DNA of 64,000 nucleotides, from the NCBI RefSeq assembly GCF_003048835.2, contig NZ_CP060705.1:744001-808000 (forward strand), in the 5' to 3' direction. This DNA is from Campylobacter concisus (GTDB taxonomy: Bacteria; Campylobacterota; Campylobacteria; Campylobacterales; Campylobacteraceae). Positions 35,967 to 44,753 of this stretch are shown here, piece by piece; the first letter of the stretch is position 1, and each line of letters starts with the position of its first letter. The notes below the pieces were generated by a model. That model was not told the DNA's origin. It saw only the letters and a list, made by a program, of their open reading frames with translations, and did not search any database. Position numbers and translations under genes: made by a program.

Positions 35967-36510
35967 GCTCGAGGCTCACCAAAAGACATTTAGCGAGCAT
36001 GTAAATTTGCTGGGCAGCCTAGAGCGCGCTTGTCAGATGGTGGCTGAGACGCTAAAAAATGGCAAAAAGGTGCTGATATGCGGTAACGGCGGCTCTGCGG
36101 CGGACGCACAGCACTTTGCAGCCGAGCTAACTGGCAGATATAAAAGCGAGCGTCAAGCACTGCCAGGCATCGCGCTAACTACCGATACTTCGGCACTTAC
36201 GGCTATTGGCAATGACTACGGCTTTGACTATGTTTTTTCACGCCAGTTTGAGGCTTTGGCACAGGAGGGCGACTTGCTCGTGGCGATCTCAACAAGTGGC
36301 AACAGCAAAAACGTCCTTGAGGCGATAAAAAGTGCCAAGAAAATGGGCGTATCGGTGCTTGGACTTAGCGGTAAAGGCGGTGGCGCGATGAATAAAGGAT
36401 GTGATCTAAATTTAGTCGTTAACTCAAGCGATACAGCAAGAATTCAAGAGTCGCATATTTTTTTCATCCACACGATCTGCCAAGCCGTAGATGAGGCTTT
36501 TAGGGGCTAA
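35941..36510 (+). CDS. gmhA: Sedoheptulose-7-phosphate isomerase
   Basis: GmhA converts sedoheptulose-7-phosphate to D-glycero-D-manno-heptose-7-phosphate, the first step of the heptose pathway. The 189-residue SIS-domain protein has [20 protein letters not shown] and [12 protein letters not shown]. An AAAAGGAT site places the start at 35941, inside the hldE 3' end; two later in-frame ATGs exist (35950, 35953). All four heptose enzymes are thus in one operon. Confidence 0.95.
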   Translation: MLKMMIKNELEAHQKTFSEHVNLLGSLERACQMVAETLKNGKKVLICGNGGSAADAQHFAAELTGRYKSERQALPGIALTTDTSALTAIGNDYGFDYVFSRQFEALAQEGDLLVAISTSGNSKNVLEAIKSAKKMGVSVLGLSGKGGGAMNKGCDLNLVVNSSDTARIQESHIFFIHTICQAVDEAFRG

Positions 36511-36511
36511 A

Positions 36512-36907
36512 ATGCAAGAAGCGATGGATAAATTTTTAAATGATCCTTGCCAGAAAAATGAGATAAATTTGATATCAGCTTTGAAAAAGGCCACATTTTT
36601 TGCTCCGGTGCTTTTAAACCAAGCGCTTGCAAAGCCTGATGGTGGCGTCGTCTATGAAGAAGAGGGCTCAAATATCAAATTTATCCTCCTTGAAGATGAG
36701 GGCGAGAAGCTTAGCTATTTTCCGGCATTTACAAGCAAAGAGGCGATGAAGCTTTGGCGAAACGACAGCGAGCAAGAGAGCATAGAGATAGGGCTAAAAG
36801 AGTATCTTGCGATGCTAAAAGAGAGTAGTTACGCTGGCGTCGTGGTGGATGCTTTTAGCTATGACTTTGTGCTAAAAAGAGAGCTGATAGAAAAAATCCT
36901 CGCCTAG
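36512..36907 (+). CDS. SseB-like N-terminal domain protein (unknown role)
   Basis: A 131-residue soluble protein. The region LNDPCQKNEINLISALKKATFFAPVLL followed by YFPAFTSKEAMKLW resembles the enhanced-serine-sensitivity protein SseB N-terminal domain, whose biochemical role is unclear. The ATG at 36512 follows the gmhA stop by one base, with AGGGG upstream; a longer frame from 36491 overlaps gmhA. It is the last gene of the heptose operon before the hairpin at 36908, and may simply ride along. Confidence 0.75.
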   Translation: MQEAMDKFLNDPCQKNEINLISALKKATFFAPVLLNQALAKPDGGVVYEEEGSNIKFILLEDEGEKLSYFPAFTSKEAMKLWRNDSEQESIEIGLKEYLAMLKESSYAGVVVDAFSYDFVLKRELIEKILA

Positions 36908-36937
36908 TGCGTAATAAAATTTATAAAATTTTACGCA
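36908..36937 (+). terminator. Terminator of the heptose operon
   Basis: TGCGTAA and TTACGCA, joined by inner AATTT/AAATT pairs and a three-base bulge, form a stem right after the last stop codon, followed by TTATTTTAT. Confidence 0.65.
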
Positions 36938-37344
36938 TTATTTTATGCAAATGGCTTTGATGAGGTAAATTTAGACTGCTGGCTTGTTTAAATTTGTTTT
37001 ATAGGCTATCTTTTGTTGTGAGTTTTGCTAAATTTTACTTTTTGCACGTTTTCTAAATTTGGCACAGCAGACGAGCTGAGGCTAAATTTAGGCTCGTGTT
37101 TGATCTTAATAATCTGCAAATTTCATTATCTCGTTCGCAAAATTTTGTTGCGTATATCAAATTTATGCTTTTATTATTTTGTTTAATGGCTTGTAGGCAA
37201 TGTGATTAAATTTGCAGCTTTAGTGCCATATTTTGCTAAGGCTAGAGCTATAAATTTGACTTTAAATTTCTAGTTTTTGCCACTCCAAATTTAACTTCAA
37301 AAAGCAGCTATGACAAAGCAAAAAAGAGCTGGAGTAAATTTGCT

Positions 37345-37453
37345 GATAAAATTTCAAATTTGCACACTTGTCGCCTCGGTGTTAATACCGTAAGGGTAAA
37401 ATTTAGCGTTAGAAACTTTAAATTTGCTCTTTTGTGGATTAAATTTATAGCCT
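37345..37453 (+). repeat. Diverged direct repeat, copy 1
   Basis: This roughly 105-base unit begins GATAAAATTTCAAATTTGCA, continues with ACTTGT, and ends with a GATTAAATTTATAGCCT block. The copy at 37611-37710 keeps the same order of blocks with many substitutions and small gaps. Partial copies of its end block occur at about 37261-37292 and 37578-37610. Confidence 0.55.
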
Positions 37454-37610
37454 TTATACTCTAAATTTAAATGCAAAAGCAGTTTATCTCAGAGATGAAA
37501 AAGCTAAAAAACCAAATTTGCAGTTTTTTTCTAAATCCTAATTGATGCTTTAGCTTGAAAACTGGAGCAAAGTTTAGTTTTAAATTTGACCTTTGTATAT
37601 TAAATTTACA

Positions 37611-37710
37611 GATAGAAATTTTAAATTTTTGCAGACTTGTTAAGATTGTTGTAGAAAATTTGGTGATAAAAAGTTTAAAATTAGCCTTTAGTAGATCAAA
37701 TTTCTAGCCT
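37611..37710 (+). repeat. Diverged direct repeat, copy 2
   Basis: Starts GATAGAAATTTTAAATTTTT, contains GCAGACTTGT, and ends GATCAAATTTCTAGCCT. It matches copy 1 block by block at an offset of about 260 bases. The CTGGAG-AAA word upstream of each copy (37330 and 37562) suggests the repeated unit was longer. Confidence 0.55.
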
Positions 37711-37725
37711 AAAACGCTCTATTTG

Positions 37726-38712
37726 CTAAAAAAATTTAGAAAGATTTTCTATTTGAATGCTATTTGTAAATAAATAGCCTCTATTTATCGCTGGGAGCCT
37801 TAAAATTCTAGCTCTTTCTTTGAACTTTTTTGGCATTACGGCTTTGCAAAATGGTGTTACTAAGATGTATTCATTAGCGTAGCCAACGGCGATCTTGCCA
37901 CTTAGCACCACGCTTGTTTGCTTTGCTAAATTTGCACTTAGCTCATCTTTTTGAGCCTTGCTTAAAAGCACATTTAGCTCTTTTGCTGCCATATCGACGC
38001 CCCGAACGACGTTACTATCATTTTTTATAATGAAAATTTCATCATCCATTTTTGTGATATTTGGCAGCAGGTTTTGCCTATCAGCCTCCAAAAACTCAAA
38101 GCTTTTTTTTACGCCGCTAAAATATTCGTCCAAAAAGGGCTCGCTAAAATTTAGCCTTACAAAGCTTCTTTTAAGCTTGCCTTCTAAATTTGTCTCATCG
38201 ACAAAGTAGCGCAAACCTCGCTCGTCAAGATAGTTTTGTAGCTCTTTTTTGCGCAAATTTAAAAGCGGTCTAACCAGCCAAAAGTGATTTCTTTTCTCAA
38301 GCTCGCTCATGCCAAAGAGCTCTTTTAGCCCAGCGCCCTTGCCAAGCTGCATCAAAAACCACTCAAATTTATCGTCAAATTGATGTGCTAGGATCAAATT
38401 TTCATAGCCATATTTTTGGCAAATTTCGCTAAAAAACTCATATCTTGCTTCGCGCGCGTTTTTTTCAAAATTTGGACCAGCTAAATTTACACTTTTTACG
38501 TAGATATTTTTGCCAAATTTACTGGCAAGCTCCTTGGCGCTTTCAACTTCAAATTTGCTCTCTTTTCTGGCGTTGTGATCGACTATGGCTAGATCAAATT
38601 TGGCCCCAGCTTCTTCTAAAATGTAAAAAAGTGCAGTGCTATCGATGCCGTGCGAAAAGGCTAGCAGGTTTGCGCCTGCGCTTAGCCTACCAAGCACATT
38701 TTGGCTTATCAT
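37726..38712 (-). CDS. tilS: tRNA(Ile)-lysidine synthetase
   Basis: TilS converts C34 of the CAU anticodon of tRNA-Ile2 to lysidine. The 328-residue N-type ATP pyrophosphatase has a PP-loop written [11 protein letters not shown] (usual SGGxDS), then [13 protein letters not shown] and [16 protein letters not shown]. The His in place of the second Gly is known from other epsilonproteobacteria as far as I recall. A T8 run within it (38103-38110) is not in a position to suggest anything special. It overlaps rimO by four bases. Confidence 0.93.
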   Translation of the reverse strand: MISQNVLGRLSAGANLLAFSHGIDSTALFYILEEAGAKFDLAIVDHNARKESKFEVESAKELASKFGKNIYVKSVNLAGPNFEKNAREARYEFFSEICQKYGYENLILAHQFDDKFEWFLMQLGKGAGLKELFGMSELEKRNHFWLVRPLLNLRKKELQNYLDERGLRYFVDETNLEGKLKRSFVRLNFSEPFLDEYFSGVKKSFEFLEADRQNLLPNITKMDDEIFIIKNDSNVVRGVDMAAKELNVLLSKAQKDELSANLAKQTSVVLSGKIAVGYANEYILVTPFCKAVMPKKFKERARILRLPAINRGYLFTNSIQIENLSKFF

Positions 38713-40019
38713 TTTGCTTTTTTGATGATGGTGGCGACTAGTTTTTGATCAACCACGTCGCTGACCTCGCAAAGGTAGAGCGAGCCGATCTCAAGCTCTT
38801 TTACGTCGCTTTCATTGATCAAAATTTCGCCGTCTATATCTTTATCCCAGATATCTTTTTTGGCAGCGTAAAACATCTCGCCCTCGCTGCTAATGCCCTC
38901 AAGAGATGCGTAAATTTGCTTGCCAAGCTCTTTTTGCAAGCTCTCATTTATCGCTTTTTTAGTGATCTTTTCTATCTTGCTTAGCCTTTTTGAGATTATT
39001 TTAGCTGGGATTTGCTCCATTTCAAAAGAGGCTGTGTCCTCTTCTTTTGAGTAGGCAAAGGCGGAAATTCTATCAAATTTAAACTCTTCTAAAAACTCGC
39101 AAAGCTCATCAAAATCCTCCTCGCTCTCGCCTGGGTGTCCCACGATGACACCAGTTCGCAAGAATGAATTTTTGGCATTTCTCATCAAATTTAAAAGCTC
39201 TTTTATCTTTTTAGCGCCACTTCCACGCTTCATTATCTTTAGCATATTTTCGCTGATGTGTTGGATTGGCATGTCAAAGTAGTTGTGAAAGATAGGCGAG
39301 GCGATGATACGCTCTATTAGCTCCTTGCTGGTCGTGCTTGGGTAGAGATAAAGTATCCTAGCGCTTCTTACGCCTTTTATCTTTTCTATCTCGTCTATTA
39401 AATTTATTAGCCCGTCGCTAACGCCGTGATCGCGCATATATGAGCTTGAGTCTTGTGATAAAAAGCTAAAGTCGTAGTAGCCTTTTTTGACTAGATTTTT
39501 GACCTCATTTACGATGTTTTCAAGCGAGCGTGATTTTAGCTTGCCTTTAAATGTCGGTATCGCACAAAAGCTGCACTTTTGGTTACAGCCCTCTGAAATT
39601 TTGATGTAGGCGTGGTAGTTTGAGCCAGTTATGACGCGTTCTTCGTTTGCCTGCAGATAAGTCTGCGGGCTAAATAAATTTTGCTTTTTCAAGATGATCT
39701 CATCGATCTTGTCATAATCAGCCACGCCGGTAAAGAGATCGACCTCTGGCAGTTCTTTCATCAGCTCATCTTTGTAGCGCTGCATAAGACAGCCAGTCAC
39801 TACTAGCAAAGAGCCATTTTTACGAGCTTCGTGCATCTCAAGTATGGTTTGTATGCTCTCTTCTTTGGCAGACTTGATAAATCCGCAAGTATTTACGATG
39901 ATGACGTCTGCGTCGCTGATATCGTCCGTGATATCGTAGTTTTGCAAGCGTCCTAGCATGATCTCAGAATCAACTAAATTTTTATTACAACCAAGCGAGA
40001 TTAGATGAAGTTTTGGCAT
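38709..40019 (-). CDS. rimO: Ribosomal protein S12 methylthiotransferase
   Basis: RimO methylthiolates Asp89 of ribosomal protein S12. The 436-residue radical SAM protein has the UPF0004 domain with three cysteines ([18 protein letters not shown]), the radical SAM motif [12 protein letters not shown] and a C-terminal TRAM domain. It differs from MiaB (also here, at 51784) in the [14 protein letters not shown] start. It is three bases after panC. Confidence 0.95.
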   Translation of the reverse strand: MPKLHLISLGCNKNLVDSEIMLGRLQNYDITDDISDADVIIVNTCGFIKSAKEESIQTILEMHEARKNGSLLVVTGCLMQRYKDELMKELPEVDLFTGVADYDKIDEIILKKQNLFSPQTYLQANEERVITGSNYHAYIKISEGCNQKCSFCAIPTFKGKLKSRSLENIVNEVKNLVKKGYYDFSFLSQDSSSYMRDHGVSDGLINLIDEIEKIKGVRSARILYLYPSTTSKELIERIIASPIFHNYFDMPIQHISENMLKIMKRGSGAKKIKELLNLMRNAKNSFLRTGVIVGHPGESEEDFDELCEFLEEFKFDRISAFAYSKEEDTASFEMEQIPAKIISKRLSKIEKITKKAINESLQKELGKQIYASLEGISSEGEMFYAAKKDIWDKDIDGEILINESDVKELEIGSLYLCEVSDVVDQKLVATIIKKAK

Positions 40020-40021
40020 TT

Positions 40022-40843
40022 TTAGATCCAGATGTTGTCTATTAGCCTAGTTTTGCCTACAAAGGCGGCTACTAAGATGATGGTGTTGCCTTTTTCTACC
40101 TTTGAAATTTCGTTTAAATTTCTATCTGTAACCGCGACGTAATCGACCTTTAGTGGCTCAAGCACCTCAAGCATGCTTGCCTTGATCTCGCTTGCATCTT
40201 CTTCGCCATTTTGGATCAAATTTTGTGCTTTATTTAGCGATCTTGAAAGTCTTAGCGCGTTGCACTTATCTTCGTCGCAGATATAGACGTTTCTGCTTGA
40301 AAGCGCTAGGCCGTCAGGCTCTCTAACGATATCGCAGGCAACTAGCTCGATGTTTAGGAAAAATGTCTTTATCATATTTTGCACGATGATGAGCTGCTGA
40401 GTGTCTTTTTTGCCCATATAGACGCTATTTGCACGAGTTAGGCGAAATAGCTTGTTTAGCACTCTTAAGACGCCATCAAAGTGTCCTGGTCTAGTTTTGC
40501 CCTCTAAAATGGCTGAAAGCTTCTTTGGGGCAACGATGAGCGGCTCATCTTCAAAGTAAAGCTCATTTTCGTCTGGTATAAAGATAGCGATAACGCCGTT
40601 TTGCTCGCAAATTTGGATGTCGCTTTGCTCTTTTCTTGGGTATTTTTCTAGGTCTTCGCCTGGTAAAAACTGAGTTGGATTTACAAACGTTGAGACGATG
40701 CTTATCTCATTTTCGCTCACACATTTTTTGATGAGGCTAACGTGTCCGTTGTGAAGTGCGCCCATTGTCGGCACAAAACCGATCTTACCACTTGCGTTTT
40801 GGACAAAATTTTCAAGCTCTTTTATAGTTCTTATGATCTGCAT
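40022..40843 (-). CDS. panC: Pantothenate synthetase
   Basis: PanC joins pantoate and beta-alanine to make pantothenate for coenzyme A. The 273-residue class I nucleotidyltransferase-fold protein has [16 protein letters not shown] (HxGH motif), FVNPTQF and the [11 protein letters not shown] loop. panB and panD are not within the window. It begins the panC-rimO-tilS operon from a probable TACAAT promoter. Confidence 0.96.
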   Translation of the reverse strand: MQIIRTIKELENFVQNASGKIGFVPTMGALHNGHVSLIKKCVSENEISIVSTFVNPTQFLPGEDLEKYPRKEQSDIQICEQNGVIAIFIPDENELYFEDEPLIVAPKKLSAILEGKTRPGHFDGVLRVLNKLFRLTRANSVYMGKKDTQQLIIVQNMIKTFFLNIELVACDIVREPDGLALSSRNVYICDEDKCNALRLSRSLNKAQNLIQNGEEDASEIKASMLEVLEPLKVDYVAVTDRNLNEISKVEKGNTIILVAAFVGKTRLIDNIWI

Positions 40844-40875
40844 ATTTACTCTTTTTATCTAAATTTTAACTTGGC

Positions 40876-40881
40876 ATTGTA
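40876..40881 (-). promoter_or_regulatory. Probable -10 box of panC-rimO-tilS
   Basis: Reverse strand GTTACAATGCC holds TACAAT about 33 bases before the panC ATG; the same GTTACAAT precedes metK. Confidence 0.45.
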
Positions 40882-40932
40882 ACAAAAAAGGATTAAAAGG
40901 GCGTAAATTTAAAAATGTAAGCAACTTTTGGC

Positions 40933-40938
40933 TAAAAT
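40933..40938 (+). promoter_or_regulatory. Probable sigma70 -10 box of prfB
   Basis: CTTTTGGCTAAAATCGGC holds TAAAAT. Expected transcription start is near 40945, so an ATG at 40951 would have almost no leader, while the TTG at 40963 has a well spaced GGAG. Confidence 0.55.
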
Positions 40939-40962
40939 CGGCAAAAATTTATGGAGAAAAAC

Positions 40963-42063
40963 TTGGATAGTTACGAATACAACGAGCTTTTAAAGAAGCT
41001 ACAAACAAAAGTTGAAAACATAGGCTCTATCGTAAAGCCTGACGAGATAAAGGCTAGGCTAAAAGAGATCGAGGCCATAGAGCAAGACCCTAGCTTTTGG
41101 CAAGATATCGCAAGAGCTGGGGCATTAAATAAAGAAAAGACAAAAATTTCAAACATGCTTGCTAAATTTAGCGACGCTCACCAAGCAGTTAGTGACGCAA
41201 AGGAGCTCTTTGAGCTAGCAAATTCTGAAAATGATGAGGAGACTATAAATTCTCTATTTGAAGATGCTAAAAATTTAGATGAAAAGATAGTAAATTTAGA
41301 AATTTCTATGCTTTTAAGTGGCGAAGATGACGGCAAAAACGCGATCGTATCGATCCACCCTGGAGCTGGTGGCACTGAGAGCAACGACTGGGCGAGCATG
41401 CTTTATAGGATGTATCTTAGATTTTGCGAGCGTGAGGGCTTTAAGGTCGAGACTTTGGACTTTCAAGAGGGCGAAGAGGCTGGACTAAAGGATGTGAGTT
41501 TTATCGTAAAGGGTGAAAACGCTTATGGATATTTCAAAGCAGAAAATGGCATCCACAGGCTCGTTCGTACAAGCCCATTTGATAGCGCAGGACGCCGCCA
41601 CACAAGCTTTACAAGCGTTATGGTGAGCCCTGAGATAGATGACGATATAGAGATCGAGATCGAAGAAAAAGATCTAAAGATAGACACTTATAGAGCTAGT
41701 GGTGCAGGCGGTCAGCACGTAAATAAAACAGAATCAGCCATCCGCATCACGCACATACCAACAGGCATCGTCGTGCAGTGCCAAAACGACCGCAGTCAGC
41801 ACAAAAACAGAGCCACAGCGATGAAGATGCTAAAGTCTCGCCTTTACGAGCTTGAGCTGATGAAGCAGCAAGAGGCGAGCAACAGCGTCGAAAAGAGCGA
41901 GATCGGCTGGGGTCATCAGATAAGATCATACGTGCTTTTCCCATATCAGCAGGTAAAAGACAACCGCAGCGGCGAGGCATACTCACAAACTGATGCGATA
42001 CTTGATGGTGATATCAAAAAGATGATAGAGGGCGTCTTAATCGCTCAAAAGGCTGAGGCGTAG
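40963..42063 (+). CDS. prfB: Peptide chain release factor 2
   Basis: RF2 ends translation at UGA and UAA. The 366-residue protein has the stop-codon recognition motif [14 protein letters not shown] (SPF) and the catalytic GGQ in [13 protein letters not shown]. The gene is read in one frame: there is no internal TGA with a Shine-Dalgarno-like slippery site, so the autoregulatory frameshift of most bacteria is absent. I start at TTG 40963 because GGAG lies six bases before it; an ATG at 40951 would put four extra residues. The start [10 protein letters not shown] then resembles relatives. Confidence 0.95.
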   Translation: MDSYEYNELLKKLQTKVENIGSIVKPDEIKARLKEIEAIEQDPSFWQDIARAGALNKEKTKISNMLAKFSDAHQAVSDAKELFELANSENDEETINSLFEDAKNLDEKIVNLEISMLLSGEDDGKNAIVSIHPGAGGTESNDWASMLYRMYLRFCEREGFKVETLDFQEGEEAGLKDVSFIVKGENAYGYFKAENGIHRLVRTSPFDSAGRRHTSFTSVMVSPEIDDDIEIEIEEKDLKIDTYRASGAGGQHVNKTESAIRITHIPTGIVVQCQNDRSQHKNRATAMKMLKSRLYELELMKQQEASNSVEKSEIGWGHQIRSYVLFPYQQVKDNRSGEAYSQTDAILDGDIKKMIEGVLIAQKAEA

Positions 42064-42107
42064 GAGCTAAAATTATAGCTAGCTGTTAAATTTATGCGTT
42101 AAAATGC

Positions 42108-42113
42108 TATAAT
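42108..42113 (+). promoter_or_regulatory. Extended -10 promoter of the small membrane pair
   Basis: TGCTATAATCAC is an extended -10 (TG-n-TATAAT) 24 bases before the ATG at 42137, with AAAAAGGAAG as ribosome site. Confidence 0.6.
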
Positions 42114-42136
42114 CACAAAAAACAAAAAGGAAGAGA

Positions 42137-42346
42137 ATGCCAAAATTGGACGAAGCCAAAGAGCGCTTGGGCATGCTAAAATTTTGGCTCGGAATTTTTG
42201 TTACAATATTGGTTGGTCTTATTAGTTGGATTTTTACACACTACAAAGACTATACTGATAATCTAGAATTTTATAGTGTTTGCATGTGTGCAGCTCTTTT
42301 ATTGATTTTGATATTGCTTGGCAATGCAAAGTCTAAAAAGAGATAA
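42137..42346 (+). CDS. Small two-helix membrane protein
   Basis: A 69-residue protein beginning MPKLDEAKERLGMLKFWLG, with two membrane helices (about residues 15-33 and 46-62) and a basic end (KSKKR). I know similar small proteins, with the same KLDExKExxGxLKFWLG start, scattered over many bacteria, without assigned function. It has its own extended -10 promoter and a second tiny membrane ORF right behind it. Such pairs can be accessory cargo; nothing in the sequence proves toxicity or a role. Confidence 0.75.
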   Translation: MPKLDEAKERLGMLKFWLGIFVTILVGLISWIFTHYKDYTDNLEFYSVCMCAALLLILILLGNAKSKKR

Positions 42347-42372
42347 AAGATTTAAAAAAATAAAGGATAAAA

Positions 42373-42456
42373 ATGGGAATTTTTGTATCTATTCTTATGA
42401 TAGCAAGTGTGATTTTGATCGGATATTCGGCTCTAAATTCTGTTGAAACTAATTAA
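42373..42456 (+). CDS. 27-residue single-helix membrane microprotein
   Basis: ATG at 42373 follows an AAAGGA site with six bases spacing. The product (MGIFVSILMIASVILIGYSA and a short polar tail) is one hydrophobic helix. It lies 26 bases after the preceding small membrane gene and is probably co-transcribed with it. Its stop is three bases before the end of the convergent Sel1 gene. Too short for similarity arguments; ribosome site and composition are the evidence. Confidence 0.6.
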   Translation: MGIFVSILMIASVILIGYSALNSVETN

Positions 42457-42459
42457 GAG

Positions 42460-43011
42460 CTAAAATTTCATCTCTTTTAGCTTCATACATGCCTCTTCTT
42501 TGCCGTGATAGCAAGCCTCATCAAGATAAATTCTCGCTTTCTTATAGTCGTTTTTACCAAGATATATAAGCCCTAGATCGTAGCTAGCCTCGCTTGAGCC
42601 AAGGCTTGTGGCTTTTTCGTAAAAATATATCGCTTTTTCTAAATTTTTATTGACCCCAAGGCCATATTCGTAGATATATCCAGCGCTTCTAAGACCATCT
42701 ATGTTGCCGTAACTGCCAGCTGTTTCAAACCAAAAAAGTGCCCTTAAGATATCCTTGCTAAAGCCTTTGCCGTCACGAAAACAAACGCCAGTTTGCTGCA
42801 TGGCTAGGACATTGCCATCTTTTGCGTAGTCGTAAAATCTCTTGCAAGCCTTTGGGTAGTTGCCCTCGTTATATAAGTAGATAGCGTCTGCGATCTGCTC
42901 TACTTCAGGATCAAGTGGTGGCTCGCTAAGACCTAAATTTTGCGAAATTTGCTCTGCTGAACAGCCCCAAAATAGCAAAAAGCTAAATAGAAAAATGATA
43001 AATTTTTTCAT
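42460..43011 (-). CDS. Sel1-repeat lipoprotein
   Basis: A 183-residue protein with a lipoprotein signal peptide (lipobox FWGC, Cys17). It has three or four Sel1-like helical repeats (GVCFRDGKGFSKDILRALFWFETA, in parts; GYIYEYGLGVNKNLEKAIYF; LGLIYLGKNDYKKA). Such solenoids bind other proteins. Only the last repeat shows the paired cysteines of the Hcp type (ACYHGKEEAC). It is single and divergent from the 43089 operon, whose later genes encode two more Sel1 proteins. Confidence 0.85.
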   Translation of the reverse strand: MKKFIIFLFSFLLFWGCSAEQISQNLGLSEPPLDPEVEQIADAIYLYNEGNYPKACKRFYDYAKDGNVLAMQQTGVCFRDGKGFSKDILRALFWFETAGSYGNIDGLRSAGYIYEYGLGVNKNLEKAIYFYEKATSLGSSEASYDLGLIYLGKNDYKKARIYLDEACYHGKEEACMKLKEMKF

Positions 43012-43053
43012 ATTTGTCCTTGAAAATTTAGGCGATTTTATCGAATTTTATCT

Positions 43054-43059
43054 TATAAT
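43054..43059 (+). promoter_or_regulatory. Sigma70 -10 box of the 43089-48471 gene run
   Basis: ATCTTATAATGATCGC holds TATAAT 29 bases before the ATG at 43089, with AAAAAGGA as ribosome site. Confidence 0.55.
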
Positions 43060-43088
43060 GATCGCAAATTTAAGCAAAAAGGAACGAT

Positions 43089-43406
43089 ATGGATCATAAC
43101 GCACTTTTGACACAGCTTGGCTACAACGTAGATGAAACGACCACTGAGCATATGCGTAGAATTTTAAACAACACTGACGGCCTTTTGCCAAAGAGTGTGA
43201 TCGAGCTAAACGATCATCTAAAGCCGCACCTTTGCTTCGTAGCGATGAGTGGGAGCGAGGATAGGTTAAAGATAAAAAACGTTGCGACCGTCAAAGAGAT
43301 AAAAGAGCGAGTTGATGAGATCATCAAAAGCTGGGCAAATAAATACAAAATGGATATCAAAAAGATAAACGAAACTACATACTACATAATAGGAAAAATT
43401 AAATGA
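43089..43406 (+). CDS. Unknown 105-residue cytoplasmic protein
   Basis: I do not recognise this family. It is soluble, with no signal or membrane helix: a helical N-terminal half (LLTQLGYNVDETTTEHMRRIL), a short strand-rich centre with HLCFVAMSG, and a C-terminal half of charged helix and strand (INETTYYIIGKIK). It overlaps the next gene, an RclA-like reductase, by four bases, so the two are coupled and may act together. Confidence 0.7.
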   Translation: MDHNALLTQLGYNVDETTTEHMRRILNNTDGLLPKSVIELNDHLKPHLCFVAMSGSEDRLKIKNVATVKEIKERVDEIIKSWANKYKMDIKKINETTYYIIGKIK

Positions 43407-44743
43407 AATATGACATTGTTATTATTGGATTTGGTAAGGCTGGCAAAACGCTAGCTGTAAAGGCTGCTGCGCTTGGCAAAAAGGTCGCGCTAATCGAGAG
43501 ATCGCCAAAGATGTATGGAGGCACTTGCATAAACGTGGGCTGCATACCGACAAAACGCCTAATCACAGCTGCAAAAGAGGCGATATATGCAGACAATAGC
43601 GTTGAAAACGAGTATTACACGCTTAGCATCGAAAACAAAAATAAGCTAATCTCAGCTTTAAATTCTAAAAACTACGCGATGCTAAATGATAAAGAAAATA
43701 TCGATGTGATCGATGGTGTTGGCTCATTTAAAGATAAAAATAGCGTCCTAGTTACAACCTCAAACGGCGAGCAAAAAGTCGTTGAAGGCGAGTTTATCAT
43801 CATAAACACTGGCTCAAAAGAGGCGTATGCACCATTTGAGATAACAAACTCAAACGTCTTTTCAAGCAAAACTTTGCTCGATCTAAAAAATATGCCAAAG
43901 CATCTTGTCATCGTTGGCAGCGGATTTATCGGCATCGAGTTTGCATCGATGTTTGCAAATTTTGGCTCAAAAGTGACCATCGTTGGACGCTCACCACTTC
44001 TAAAAAACGAAGATGAAGATATAGCTAAAAGCGTAAAAGATGCGCTAAACGTGCAGGGCATCGAAATTTTAGAGGGCTGCGAGATAGAGAGCTTAAAATA
44101 CAATGCGCTAAATTTCAAACAAGACGGTGAAGACAGGATCATCAAGGCAGATGCATTCTTAGTAGCGCTTGGCAGAGTGGCAAATTTAGATGATCTAAAT
44201 TTAAAAGAAGCTGGCGCCGAGCTAAATGAAAAAGGCTTTATAAAGACAAATGAGCGCCTTCAAACAAATGTGTCAAACATCTACGCAGTGGGCGACGTGC
44301 GCGGCGGAGAGCTTTTTACTTACACTAGCTTGGATGACTTTAGGATAGTTTTTTCACAAATTTTTGGCGATAAAAAACGCACTACACAAAATAGAAGTAT
44401 CCACGCAAATGTGCTATTTACCGACACTCCGCTAGCAAGAGTTGGCGTAAATGCAAAAGAAGCTAGCAAGCTTGGGCTAAATTTCAAGGAGCTAAAGCTT
44501 AGCATGGCGGCAGTACCAGGAGCAAAGGTGCTAAATCACGATGTGGGCATGCTAAAAGCGATCGTTGAAGCAAGTAGTGGCGAAATTTTGGGGGCGAGCT
44601 TTCACTGCATCTACGCAAATGAGATCATAAATGAGATCGCGATCGCTATGAATTTAAAAGCAGATGCAAATTTCTTTAAAAACCAAATTTTCACTCACCC
44701 AAGCATCAGCGAAGCCCTAAATGACTTGTTTGGACAATACTAA
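43403..44743 (+). CDS. RclA-like flavin-dependent disulfide reductase
   Basis: A 446-residue pyridine nucleotide-disulfide oxidoreductase. FAD motif: IIGFGKAGKTLAVKAA; redox cysteines 42 and 47 in MYGGTCINVGCIPTK; NAD(P) motif: IVGSGFIGIEFASMFANFGS; C-terminal dimer domain complete. The opening IGFGKAGKTLAV...ALIERSPKMYGGTCIN closely resembles E. coli RclA (YkgC) rather than lipoamide dehydrogenase or mercuric reductase. RclA is known to protect against reactive chlorine and to reduce hypothiocyanous acid, an oxidant made by host peroxidases in saliva and mucosa. No RclR-like regulator is adjacent. It is probably expressed with the upstream unknown gene and the following Sel1 and acyltransferase genes. 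Confidence 0.85.
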   Translation: MKYDIVIIGFGKAGKTLAVKAAALGKKVALIERSPKMYGGTCINVGCIPTKRLITAAKEAIYADNSVENEYYTLSIENKNKLISALNSKNYAMLNDKENIDVIDGVGSFKDKNSVLVTTSNGEQKVVEGEFIIINTGSKEAYAPFEITNSNVFSSKTLLDLKNMPKHLVIVGSGFIGIEFASMFANFGSKVTIVGRSPLLKNEDEDIAKSVKDALNVQGIEILEGCEIESLKYNALNFKQDGEDRIIKADAFLVALGRVANLDDLNLKEAGAELNEKGFIKTNERLQTNVSNIYAVGDVRGGELFTYTSLDDFRIVFSQIFGDKKRTTQNRSIHANVLFTDTPLARVGVNAKEASKLGLNFKELKLSMAAVPGAKVLNHDVGMLKAIVEASSGEILGASFHCIYANEIINEIAIAMNLKADANFFKNQIFTHPSISEALNDLFGQY

Positions 44744-44753
44744 AAGGACAAAA

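Larger units (their letters stand above)
36938..37725. other. Gene-free A+T-rich stretch of about 790 bases
   Basis: No plausible gene is present; stops occur in all six frames. AAATTT words are very dense (more than twenty). Small hairpins occur, such as ACGAGC/GCTCGT at 37071-37097 and CGGT/ACCG at 37377-37390. The right half contains diverged direct repeats (annotated separately). It lies between the terminator of the heptose operon and the end of tilS, a convergent position, so it need not hold promoters. It looks like a decayed gene or repeat array. Confidence 0.7.

Noticed and set aside
37371..37400. tRNA-like or structured RNA in the gene-free region
   Set aside because: A small hairpin (CGGT...ACCG) is present, but there is no cloverleaf, T-loop consensus or conserved long stem.
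38103..38110. T8 run in tilS as contingency tract
   Set aside because: T8 runs are common in this base composition and tilS is an essential housekeeping gene.
40951..40962. ATG at 40951 as the prfB start
   Set aside because: It has no ribosome site and would be only a few bases after the predicted transcription start; its GGAG is better explained as the ribosome site for TTG 40963.
42137..42456. Toxin-antitoxin system
   Set aside because: Small hydrophobic proteins can be toxins, but there is no antitoxin gene, antisense RNA promoter or DNA-binding partner visible, so I leave the function open.
44721..44753. Upstream ATG (44721) for the first Cys-rich Sel1 protein
   Set aside because: It lies inside the RclA-like gene and would put a charged segment before the lipoprotein signal peptide; ATG 44754 follows AAAAGGA.
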